This document shows, piece after piece, positions 1 through 5,464 of a stretch of 5,464 nt of DNA (positions within the stretch are counted from its first letter, which is position 1; the number at the start of each line of letters is the position of its first letter). The notes under the pieces are model-generated. The model saw only the letters and a program-made list of their open reading frames with translations. It was not told the origin of the DNA and did no database searches. Made by a program: the position numbers and the translations under genes. Origin of the DNA: Planctomycetaceae bacterium (GTDB lineage: Bacteria; Planctomycetota; Planctomycetia; Pirellulales; Thermoguttaceae); the NCBI GenBank assembly GCA_003532715.1, contig DOEZ01000615.1, forward strand, positions 3,500 through 8,963, written 5' to 3'.

Positions 1-1
1 C

Positions 2-1036
2 CCGCCGTGGCACGACAGCGTCTGGATGAAGGCAGCCCGACGCGAGCCAACCGAATACACGCCCGTTTGGCTCATGCGCCAAGCTGGCCGCTATCAGCCC
101 GAGTACCGCGTGCTCCGCCAAAAAGTCGGCTTCCTCGAACTGTGCAAAACGCCTTCGCTTTGCGCCGAGGTCATGCTTCGAACGGTCGACGAACTGGGCG
201 TCGACGCGGCCATCCTTTTCTCCGACCTGCTGCTCATCCTCGAGGCCATGGGCCTGGACCTGCGATTCGACGAAGGCCACGGGCCGATCATCGACCACCC
301 GATCACGAAAACCGAAGACCTCGATCGTCTCCACGAACTCGAATCGATCGATAAGCTGGGGTACGTCCTCGAGGCGGTTTGCCTCACACGCGCCGGATTG
401 GACTCTCGTCTGCCGCTTCTGGGGTTCGCCGGAGCGCCGTTCACTCTGGCGAGCTACGCGATAGAAGGAGGCGCGAGCCGCGACCACCGAAAGACCAAAA
501 CCCTCATGTTCAATCATCCGGCGACGTGGCACGCCCTGATGGAACGTCTGTCCCGCGCCGTCGCGCGGTTTCTCACCGCCCAATTGGACGCCGGCGCCCA
601 GGCCGTGCAATTATTCGACTCCTGGGTCGGCTGCCTCGGGCCCGACGATTATCGCCGGTTCGTCCTACCTCACACCCAAGCCGCGATCGGCGCAATCAAG
701 AGAAAAGCGCCCGTTGTGCATTTCGCCGTCGGCAATCCAGCCCTTCTGCCGCTCTTGCGAGAAGCGGGCGGAGACGTCATCGGAATCGACTGGAGAATCG
801 GCCTCGACGAAGCCTGGCGACTGGTCGGTCGCGATCGGGCCGTTCAGGGAAACCTCGATCCAGTCGTGTTATTGACCCGCCCAGACGTGATTCGCCGGCA
901 CGTTCAAGAAATCCTCGACAAGGCGGGCGACGGCATGGGCCACATCTTCAACCTGGGACATGGTGTGTTGCCGCAAACCCCGGTCGAAAACGCAATCGCG
1001 ATGGTCGAAGCCGTCCATGAACTAAGCCGTCGCTAG
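2..1036 (+). CDS. hemE: Uroporphyrinogen decarboxylase, 5' end cut by window
   Basis: This cytoplasmic, cofactor-free enzyme removes the four acetate carboxyls of uroporphyrinogen III to give coproporphyrinogen III in heme synthesis. Counting from the ATG at base 26, the family landmarks are all present: MRQAGRY with the two substrate-binding arginines (R18, R22), FSD with the key aspartate D67 (human D86), the YAIEGG tyrosine Y144, the FDSW serine S199, and NLGHG with H312 near the C-terminus. From that ATG the protein has 336 residues, against about 354 in E. coli. The frame stays open upstream to the window edge, and the preceding codons (DSVW) together with MKAARREP align with the usual 'FLRALRGEP' start region. 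The ATG at 26 is therefore probably internal, with about ten codons lying outside the window. The promoter is not visible. The gene ends 21 bases from the stop of a convergent gene. It looks intact, and the identification is very secure. Confidence 0.97.
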   Translation, partial: PPWHDSVWMKAARREPTEYTPVWLMRQAGRYQPEYRVLRQKVGFLELCKTPSLCAEVMLRTVDELGVDAAILFSDLLLILEAMGLDLRFDEGHGPIIDHPITKTEDLDRLHELESIDKLGYVLEAVCLTRAGLDSRLPLLGFAGAPFTLASYAIEGGASRDHRKTKTLMFNHPATWHALMERLSRAVARFLTAQLDAGAQAVQLFDSWVGCLGPDDYRRFVLPHTQAAIGAIKRKAPVVHFAVGNPALLPLLREAGGDVIGIDWRIGLDEAWRLVGRDRAVQGNLDPVVLLTRPDVIRRHVQEILDKAGDGMGHIFNLGHGVLPQTPVENAIAMVEAVHELSRR

Positions 1037-1066
1037 CACGGTGAGGAAAAGCCCGGCCTAGTGGGC
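1037..1066 (-). terminator. Weak intrinsic-terminator-like hairpin for the - strand gene
   Basis: Read on the - strand, GCCC (1066-1063) can pair with GGGC (1054-1051) around an 8-base loop that contains the TAG stop codon, and TTTT follows at once (1050-1047). A GC stem followed by a T-run is the shape of a Rho-independent terminator, and it lies in the short gap between two convergent genes. The stem is only four pairs and the T-run is short, so it may not work. No comparable hairpin with a T-run follows hemE on the + strand. Confidence 0.25.
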
Positions 1067-2065
1067 GACCACTTCCGCGCGCCGTTCCACCTGACGAATC
1101 AACTCGGCCTGAATCTTGGCCATTTCCTCGGCCGTGGCCCGGTTGTCCGCCATCAACTGAACGATCTTGGCCTCGACCTTGGCGAGTTCCTCATCGACCG
1201 CCTGCCGGCGGGCCAGGGACGCGTCTCGTTCGACCTTCATTCGGTCTAACTCGGCCATCAGACTCGCCCGCTCGTCGCTGCGGAACTTGAGTTGTTTATC
1301 TTTCGCGTCGTTGGCCGCGGCCCACATGTAGGCCTCGTGTCGCTTCGCCGCCTCTTGCTCCTCGACCAGGACCGCCCGCTGTCGGTCCAACTCCTTGAGT
1401 AGCACGAAGTAGTCGCGGAGCTTTCGCTGGGCGCCGTCCTTGCCGTGCGCAAGATACTCGTCAACGACCGAAGCCGGCAACAGTTGACGCATTTCTTCCT
1501 CGGTCATTCCCTCGAACGCAAGCTGCATGTCCTTGGGCATGACTTCGCAAAGCGTCCAACTCCCTTGGCCCGACTCCAGACGCTCCTTTGCCTTGGGCGA
1601 CATCCACTGCATGGTCGGAACCAGGGTGATCAATGGGTCCTTGTCGACCACGGCGTTGACCTTGAATTCGCCCAGGAAGTAGCCTCGCTCCCCCTCCGGC
1701 GCTTGTTCGAAGACGTACAGGGTTTTGTTGAGTGTAATCCCGTGAGGATCCGGAACCTCAACCGCCACGCGGTACTCGCCTCCCTCGCCCCCTTGAAACT
1801 TGGCGTTTCGCCAAATGCGGCCGCGATTGACAAGATACTCGTGCAGACGAATGCGCACCGCGTTGAGATGTTCGCCTTCCTCGACGCCGGGCCCGCCGTA
1901 GCGCAGACTCTCGATCTCCTCGGGCAGTTGCTCAAGGCGATCTTCAATCTTGTTGGCCACCGATCGCCAATACTGGTGCGTCTTCAGCGCGACCGCGCTA
2001 AAGTAAAACAGCGGCAACAGCATCACGGCGATGAGTCCGACCAGGACCTTATTCCATATACTCAT
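1058..2065 (-). CDS. Membrane-anchored coiled-coil protein of unknown function
   Basis: I do not recognise this 335-residue protein as a named family; it resembles uncharacterised planctomycete proteins. It starts MSIWNKVLVG and has one hydrophobic segment at about residues 7-27 with no cleavage site I can see, so it is probably an N-terminal anchor with the bulk outside the cytoplasm. Residues 30-75 are charged and helical. Residues about 80-180 look like a beta-rich folded domain (WRNAKF, EYRVAVEVPDP, TLYVFEQ, YFLGEFKV). Residues about 215-332 are rich in Glu, Lys, Arg and Ala in heptad-like order, with a short break near 246-262, and predict a long coiled coil. An ATG 21 codons upstream (base 2128) keeps the frame open, but I prefer 2065: the hydrophobic segment then sits at the N-terminus, and a promoter -35/-10 pair spans the 2128 ATG. 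No Shine-Dalgarno is seen before 2065. The gene is convergent with hemE and divergent from the TolC-like gene. Confidence 0.8.
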   Translation of the reverse strand: MSIWNKVLVGLIAVMLLPLFYFSAVALKTHQYWRSVANKIEDRLEQLPEEIESLRYGGPGVEEGEHLNAVRIRLHEYLVNRGRIWRNAKFQGGEGGEYRVAVEVPDPHGITLNKTLYVFEQAPEGERGYFLGEFKVNAVVDKDPLITLVPTMQWMSPKAKERLESGQGSWTLCEVMPKDMQLAFEGMTEEEMRQLLPASVVDEYLAHGKDGAQRKLRDYFVLLKELDRQRAVLVEEQEAAKRHEAYMWAAANDAKDKQLKFRSDERASLMAELDRMKVERDASLARRQAVDEELAKVEAKIVQLMADNRATAEEMAKIQAELIRQVERRAEVVAH

Positions 2066-2112
2066 GTCGTTTCGAGCAAGACGAGAAAGTTGTTCCACGG
2101 AGCCCAATTTCG

Positions 2113-2141
2113 ATCCTATTCGGCCCATGCCGAAATGTCAA
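2113..2141 (-). promoter_or_regulatory. Sigma70-type promoter for the coiled-coil gene
   Basis: On the - strand a perfect TTGACA (2141-2136) is followed after exactly 17 bases by TAGGAT (2118-2113), which matches four of six -10 positions including the first T, the second A and the final T. Transcription would start near base 2106, giving a leader of about 40 bases before the ATG at 2065. The upstream ATG at 2128 lies inside the spacer and could not be in this transcript, which supports the shorter gene start. Confidence 0.6.
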
Positions 2142-2149
2142 GGTTTGAC
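2137..2149. repeat. Inverted repeat joining two -35-like hexamers
   Basis: GTCAA (2137-2141), the 3-base spacer GGT, and TTGAC (2145-2149) form a perfect inverted repeat. Its arms are parts of two outward-facing -35-like hexamers. A further GTCA at 2152-2155 makes a second short inverted repeat with TGAC (2146-2149). It may simply be two promoters back to back, or it may be a binding site for a regulator acting on both genes. Confidence 0.45.
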
Positions 2150-2174
2150 TGGTCATTGGATTCACGCTTATCTT
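2145..2174 (+). promoter_or_regulatory. Weak promoter candidate for the TolC-like gene
   Basis: TTGACT (2145-2150, five of six -35 matches) is followed after 18 bases by TATCTT (2169-2174, four of six -10 matches). Transcription would start near 2181, leaving a leader of about 240 bases before the ATG at 2421. The -10 is poor and I found no better pair closer to the gene, so the real promoter may use another sigma factor. Confidence 0.3.
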
Positions 2175-2247
2175 CTCCATCTACCCACCCCAACGGACGA
2201 CCCTCATTGTCAAGCCATTCTTCCTATTTCTCACAACCGCTAAAGTC

Positions 2248-2265
2248 CGGGCATTCCATTGCCCG
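2248..2265 (+). repeat. Short GC hairpin in the leader
   Basis: CGGGC (2248-2252) and GCCCG (2261-2265) are perfect inverted copies around an 8-base loop. The hairpin lies within the presumed leader of the TolC-like gene. No T-run follows, so it is not an intrinsic terminator, and a five-pair stem could occur by chance. Confidence 0.35.
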
Positions 2266-2276
2266 AAGGAAGACTC

Positions 2277-2322
2277 GGGATCGGTGCCGACGGCCTTTCG
2301 GCCCGTTTCTTGTCACCGACCC
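2277..2322 (+). repeat. Nested stem-loop in the TolC leader
   Basis: The outer arms GGG-A-TCGGTG (2277-2286) and CACCGACCC (2314-2322) pair over nine positions with one bulged A. Inside, ACGGCC (2290-2295) can pair with GGCC-C-GT (2300-2306) around a TTTC loop, again with one bulge. In RNA this would be a long hairpin about 100 bases before the start codon. The 3' arm overlaps ACCCAG (2319-2324), which is also a perfect inverted match to CTGGGT (2367-2372), so a second pairing is possible. Whether it has a regulatory role is inference. Confidence 0.4.
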
Positions 2323-2420
2323 AGCAACGAGAGGGGGCCAGCGGTCGAGTCTGCCAACCAAAGGACCTGGGTAACGGATTGAACGGCGTGGCTACAAGCG
2401 AAATACCGTCTATCGCACCA

Positions 2421-5231
2421 ATGACCCCTTTGTTGTGGGGGTCTCAAGCGTACCGAAGTGGCCGATGGCTCGGCCTCGCGGTGTGCTTCCTCGTTCTCTT
2501 GTCCGCCTCGAGTGGATGCAATCGCGCGTTCTATCGCCAGCAGGCCGATCGAGAGGTCTACTGCCTTCAGACTCAGGGGGCGGCGGCGGTGGGCGACGCG
2601 CAAGCGTGCTATCCGATCCAGCCCGGCATCGAGTCGCGAATGTTCGATCCGAACTCGCCCGACTGCCCCCCCATGCCCCCCGATGACCCCGTCTCGCACA
2701 AGCTCATGCAATGCGTCGACGGCAAACGCGGATGGCGGGGGTGGGACCGATACGGCTCGACGCGGTACGTCGAAAATCCGCAGTGGGACGCCTATCTGCC
2801 TCGCGACGCCCAAGGAAACGTCGTCCTCGACCGCACCGCGGCCATGCAATTGGCTCTGTGCAACTCGCGCGAATATCAACAGCAACTTGAAAACCTCTAC
2901 TTGTCGGCTCTCGAGGTGACGTTCCAGCGGTTTCGGTTCGACGCCCAGTTCTTCGGCGGCAACCGCACTTTCTTCGAAGCGCGGGGGCGGGAGATCCCTG
3001 GTGGAAGTTCGAGCAGCATTTTGGGAACCGATACGTCGCTTCAGATGCAGAAGCTCTTCGCCACCGGCGGCGAGTTGGTCGTCGGAGTCGCCAACTCGCT
3101 GGTGTGGCAGTTCGCCGGACCCGACGAGTACAGCGGCATCACCCTGCTCGACTTCTCGCTGTTCCAGCCGCTGCTTCGCGCCGGTGGTCGAGCCGTCGTT
3201 CTCGAGGGATTGACCGACGCGGAACGAGCCTTGGTGGCTAACATCCGACAAATGGAGCGATTCCAACGCGGATTCTATACCCAAATTGTCGCCGGGCGAA
3301 ACCCGGGCTCCGGCCCCTCGCCCGGTCCGATCACGCTGGCGAACCTGAGCCCCGGCGGTGGCGGCGCCGTGGGAGGACTCATGGCCTTGCTGCGTCAGCA
3401 GGTGTTGATCACCAATCAGCGCGCTAACGTCGTCGCGCTGCGCGACAGTTTTGAACAACTCAAAGCCTTCTTCAACGCCGAACGAGTCGACTGGTTCCAA
3501 GTCGAGCAGGCCCGGTTGCAGCACTATCAGGCCCAGATCCGGCTTCTCGACTTGCAGAATCAGTACCAAAACGCGATGGACTCCTACAAGATTCTGCTGG
3601 GGTTGCCCCCGGGACTCGACACCAAGGTTGCCGATCCGCTTCTCGCGCCATTCGACTTGATCTCGGCCGACCTGACCGAGACGCAAAACCGAGTAACGAC
3701 CATCCTCGCCGATCTGCGCGATCCCCAGCCCGGCGCGGTCTTGTCGGCCGACGTGCAATCGCTTGGTTCGATCATCGCTGAATGCCGTCGTCAGATTCGC
3801 AACGTGGCCGAGGACATGAAGCGGCTGGATGAATCGCTTCCAGCCCGGCGAGAGAACCTGCTTCTGCTGGCAAGGCGGCCGGAATTCAAGACCGGCGACG
3901 CCGATCCCAGCATCGTCGATGTGCGCAACCTCGACGACCGCGTCGTGACGCTGGAACGCGACTACGACGAGTTGTGCCAGAAAATGGAACTCAACTTCAC
4001 CGAACTCGACGCGATGGCCTCCCGCGCCAGTGCCGCTCCCGAGGCCGGAAAGAACGACGCCGAATTGCGCGAACAGCTAAAAACCGGCGTTGGATTGCTT
4101 GCCGGACAACTGGTCGAACTCTCGCTCTGCCAGGCCCGTACCCGACTTGACTCGATCACGCTCAAACCACTCGACCTCGATCCGCGCGCCGCGCTCGAAA
4201 TCGCGCGCACCAACCGCCGCGACTGGAAAAACGCTCGGGCCGCCTTGGTCGACCAATGGCGCCAGATCGAAGTGGTCGCCAACGAATTGGAAAGCGATCT
4301 CAACGTCACCTTTAGCGGCGACCTGAGGACGGTCAACGACAGCCCGGTGCAATTCCAGGGAACGCGAGGCCGTCTCCGCGTCGGGTTGGAATTCGACGCG
4401 CCGCTCACCCGATTGGTCGAACGAAACCGCTACCGACGCGCGCTGATTGCCTATCAACAGGCGCGCCGCGAATACTACGCCTACGAAGACGAAGTCTATC
4501 AAGCTTTGCGGCGAACCCTGCGGGCCATCCAATTGGCCCAGATCAACTTCGAGCAGCGGCGAGCCGCCGTCCATATCGCGGCGACGCAGGTCTACCTGAA
4601 ACAATACGACCTGCTCCACCGGCCTCCCGCGGTCGGCGGCCGGGGACTCGGCGACACGGCCGCGCGCGACGTCGTCGATTCGATCAACAATCTCCTGAAC
4701 GAACAAAATAGCTTCCTCGAGGTCTGGGTCGATTACGAAGTCCAACGCCTCAATCTCGCGTTCGACCTCGGCGTCATGCGACTCGACAACCGCGGCATGT
4801 GGCTCGACGACGCCTCGTTCGAGGATTACCTGCGGCAGTTGGTGCCCGAAGTGCCCGAGTTGCCCGAGGAAATCGACCCCGGCATCATCGAACAAAACTT
4901 CCCGCCGCTGGACGCGCCCAATGCGCCAAACGCGCTCGACGGGCCCAACGCCCCGACGCCCGACGCCCCGACGTCCAACGCCCCGACGGCCGACGCTTCG
5001 CCGATCCGCGTCCTGCCCCCCGCAGCCGATGCCGAGCGGATCGTTCCCAGGGCTTTCGGCGTAGAATCGGCAACCGCGGCAAACCACAAACGTCACGCAC
5101 CGATCGCGGGCGACGACCGAACCGCGACAGAACCGGACGCGACTGCCACGCCGCCCTGGATCGCCCAAGCAGCCCCCGACGCCACCGATCGAGTGAGAAT
5201 CCCTCCGCCCAATCCCACCCCAATTGAATAG
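2421..5231 (+). CDS. Large TolC-like outer-membrane efflux lipoprotein
   Basis: This is probably the outer-membrane channel of a tripartite efflux or type I secretion system. Residues 1-32 form a signal peptide (R12 and R15, then WLGLAVCFLVLL) ending in a lipobox-like SSGC with lipidated C33. Residues 34-125 are a cysteine-rich region with the PPMPPDDP segment that I associate with planctomycete members. The two halves of a TolC fold follow: about 130-400 (AMQLAL..., FSLFQPLLRAGGR, then long helices) and about 580-795 (AALEIARTNR..., VGLEFDAPLTR, then long helices ending FDLGVMRLDNRG). Between them lies a mostly helical insert of about 175 residues, and after residue 800 an acidic, Pro/Ala-rich tail of about 135. 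The total of 936 residues is about twice E. coli TolC. The ATG at 2421 is chosen because it puts the signal peptide at the N-terminus; no Shine-Dalgarno precedes it, and GTG at 2388 is an alternative. Family assignment is firm; the substrate is unknown. Confidence 0.88.
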   Translation: MTPLLWGSQAYRSGRWLGLAVCFLVLLSASSGCNRAFYRQQADREVYCLQTQGAAAVGDAQACYPIQPGIESRMFDPNSPDCPPMPPDDPVSHKLMQCVDGKRGWRGWDRYGSTRYVENPQWDAYLPRDAQGNVVLDRTAAMQLALCNSREYQQQLENLYLSALEVTFQRFRFDAQFFGGNRTFFEARGREIPGGSSSSILGTDTSLQMQKLFATGGELVVGVANSLVWQFAGPDEYSGITLLDFSLFQPLLRAGGRAVVLEGLTDAERALVANIRQMERFQRGFYTQIVAGRNPGSGPSPGPITLANLSPGGGGAVGGLMALLRQQVLITNQRANVVALRDSFEQLKAFFNAERVDWFQVEQARLQHYQAQIRLLDLQNQYQNAMDSYKILLGLPPGLDTKVADPLLAPFDLISADLTETQNRVTTILADLRDPQPGAVLSADVQSLGSIIAECRRQIRNVAEDMKRLDESLPARRENLLLLARRPEFKTGDADPSIVDVRNLDDRVVTLERDYDELCQKMELNFTELDAMASRASAAPEAGKNDAELREQLKTGVGLLAGQLVELSLCQARTRLDSITLKPLDLDPRAALEIARTNRRDWKNARAALVDQWRQIEVVANELESDLNVTFSGDLRTVNDSPVQFQGTRGRLRVGLEFDAPLTRLVERNRYRRALIAYQQARREYYAYEDEVYQALRRTLRAIQLAQINFEQRRAAVHIAATQVYLKQYDLLHRPPAVGGRGLGDTAARDVVDSINNLLNEQNSFLEVWVDYEVQRLNLAFDLGVMRLDNRGMWLDDASFEDYLRQLVPEVPELPEEIDPGIIEQNFPPLDAPNAPNALDGPNAPTPDAPTSNAPTADASPIRVLPPAADAERIVPRAFGVESATAANHKRHAPIAGDDRTATEPDATATPPWIAQAAPDATDRVRIPPPNPTPIE
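4842..4868 (+). repeat. Three 9-base repeats coding VPE/LPE
   Basis: Three consecutive copies of a (G/T)TGCCCGA(A/G) unit encode VPE-VPE-LPE at residues 808-816 of the TolC-like protein. They lie where the folded channel ends and the disordered tail begins. Confidence 0.6.
4947..5006 (+). repeat. 15-base tandem repeat coding (N/D)APT-X
   Basis: Three close copies (4947-4961, 4962-4976, 4977-4991) share the core ACGCCCCGACG, and a degenerate fourth runs to 5006. They encode NAPTP, DAPTS, NAPTA and DASPI in the C-terminal tail of the TolC-like protein. Looser DAP/NAP codons begin at 4911. The period is a multiple of three, so copy-number change would alter tail length without breaking the frame. 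Confidence 0.7.
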
Positions 5232-5294
5232 GCCAAGACGGCCAATAGGGTGCTTTCCCCAACTCACGCCCCCTCGCCAGACGGGAATCCGAGG

Positions 5295-5323
5295 GTGACA
5301 AGGACGTCGCGCGTGATTAGAAT
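5295..5323 (+). promoter_or_regulatory. Sigma70-type promoter for the gene at 5437
   Basis: GTGACA (5295-5300, five of six -35 matches) is followed by exactly 17 bases and TAGAAT (5318-5323, five of six -10 matches). Transcription would start near 5330, giving a leader of about 107 bases before the ATG at 5437. This suggests that the downstream gene does not depend only on read-through from the TolC-like gene. Confidence 0.55.
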
Positions 5324-5394
5324 GAAAAGGTGGGCGGCGGACCAAGCCTAGGTCTGCTCCGCGCGGGCAGCCATCCCACCCCGCATGCGCGGCT

Positions 5395-5410
5395 TCGGGC
5401 GACAGCCCGA
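5395..5410 (+). repeat. Hairpin just before the Shine-Dalgarno site
   Basis: TCGGGC (5395-5400) and GCCCGA (5405-5410) are perfect inverted copies around a GACA loop, giving a compact six-pair stem. CGCG at 5388-5391 and 5411-5414 could lengthen it across a 3-base bulge. It ends 15 bases before the Shine-Dalgarno site. There is no T-run, so it is not an intrinsic terminator; it may shape the 5' leader of the next mRNA. Confidence 0.4.
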
Positions 5411-5425
5411 CGCGCGCGTCCAGCC

Positions 5426-5430
5426 AGAGG
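5426..5430 (+). promoter_or_regulatory. Shine-Dalgarno site AGAGG
   Basis: AGAGG lies six bases before the ATG at 5437, a normal spacing. It is the only clear ribosome-binding site among the starts that can be judged here, and it decides the start of the final partial gene. Confidence 0.6.
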
Positions 5431-5436
5431 TCTTTC

Positions 5437-5464
5437 ATGTCGGAACCGTCCAAGCGCCGCGCCG
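5437..5464 (+). CDS. Start of a gene cut by the window end
   Basis: An ATG with a good Shine-Dalgarno site and an upstream promoter opens a frame of nine visible codons, MSEPSKRRA, before the window ends. The start is polar and basic, as is common for the cytoplasmic N-terminus of an inner-membrane-anchored or cytoplasmic protein. Genes after TolC-like channels often encode the periplasmic adaptor (HlyD/MFP) or a transporter, so that is my best guess from position alone. The sequence itself does not show a function. Confidence 0.55.

Larger units (their letters stand above)
2066..2420. other. Divergent intergenic region and probable leader of the TolC-like gene
   Basis: These 355 bases separate two divergent genes. 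From the left they hold the short untranslated leader of the - strand gene, its promoter (2113-2141), an inverted repeat of -35-like hexamers, a weak + strand promoter candidate (2145-2174), and roughly 240 bases of possible + strand leader with hairpin-forming repeats (2248-2265, 2277-2322). The TolC reading frame is open upstream from the TAA at 2241-2243, with TTG (2259) and GTG (2388) as possible starts. The extra residues look neither like a signal peptide nor like a domain, so I treat this stretch as non-coding. I see no RNA gene and no known riboswitch. Confidence 0.6.

Noticed and set aside
2207..2246. TTGTCA (2207-2212) as a -35 for the TolC-like gene
   Set aside because: No -10-like hexamer lies at 16-18 bases; TATTTC is too close (12) and TAAAGT too far (28).
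2345..2362. tRNA-like 3' end (GGTCGAGTC followed by CCAACCA)
   Set aside because: The T-loop consensus is incomplete, the flanking bases do not make a five-pair T-stem, and no acceptor, D or anticodon arm is found upstream.
1445..2374. 309-codon open frame on the + strand
   Set aside because: Mirror of the coiled-coil gene on the other strand, and it runs through the divergent promoter region. No domain or ribosome-binding site is seen.
2259..2420. 54-codon N-terminal extension of the TolC-like protein from TTG at 2259
   Set aside because: The extension would bury the signal peptide about 70 residues inside the protein, its composition matches no targeting signal, and the first codon lies in a hairpin with no Shine-Dalgarno.
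2313..3758. 481-codon open frame on the - strand
   Set aside because: Antisense to the signal peptide and first half of the TolC-like gene; the translation is Arg/Gln/Glu/His-rich with no motif.
5231..5243. GGCC-AAGAC-GGCC as a terminator after the TolC-like gene
   Set aside because: The stem is only four pairs and no T-run follows. It is equally well read as the direct repeat GGCCAA.
4077..5453. Long open frame (458 codons) on the - strand opposite the TolC-like gene
   Set aside because: It is antisense to a well-supported gene, its product is low-complexity (runs of GRRGV) where it mirrors the 15-base repeats, and it has no recognisable domain. GC-rich codon use opens such frames by chance.

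Overview
The window is GC-rich bacterial chromosome that most likely comes from a planctomycete (Pirellulales-like). The strongest evidence is the large TolC-type lipoprotein. Its N-terminal domain carries a Pro/Asp-rich 'PPMPPDDP' segment followed by 'VDGKRGW..W' and 'ENPQW', an arrangement I associate from memory with planctomycetal outer-membrane efflux proteins. Two of the three start codons that can be judged lack a Shine-Dalgarno sequence, which fits but does not prove this assignment. No mobile element, CRISPR array, tRNA or rRNA was found.

Layout: (1) Bases 2-1036, + strand, hold uroporphyrinogen decarboxylase (hemE), missing only its first few codons at the window edge. (2) Bases 1058-2065, - strand and convergent with hemE (21 bases between the stops), encode an unrecognised 335-residue protein with one N-terminal membrane anchor, a middle domain and a long C-terminal coiled coil. 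(3) Bases 2066-2420 are a 355-base divergent intergenic region. It holds a well-formed sigma70-type promoter for the - strand gene, a weaker back-to-back promoter candidate for the + strand gene, and a leader with inverted repeats. (4) Bases 2421-5231, + strand, encode a 936-residue TolC-like outer-membrane lipoprotein, about twice the size of E. coli TolC. (5) Bases 5232-5436 are intergenic, with a good sigma70-type promoter, a hairpin and a Shine-Dalgarno site. They lead into (6) a gene cut off by the window end after nine codons (ATG at 5437).

How the parts work together: hemE is a housekeeping tetrapyrrole gene with no visible functional tie to the rest. The TolC-like gene is probably the outer-membrane part of an efflux or secretion system. 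The gene after it is where a periplasmic adaptor (HlyD/MFP family) would often sit, but only nine residues are visible, so that is a guess from position. The promoter before that gene suggests it can be transcribed separately from the TolC-like gene. The anchored coiled-coil gene shares a control region with the TolC-like gene, so co-regulation is possible. Nothing in its sequence shows a link to efflux.

I do not see a clear new multi-gene system. The points most worth a second look are the build of the TolC-like protein (cysteine-rich N-terminal domain, helical insert, repeat-bearing tail), the divergent promoter region with its structured leader, and the conserved-looking coiled-coil protein of unknown function.
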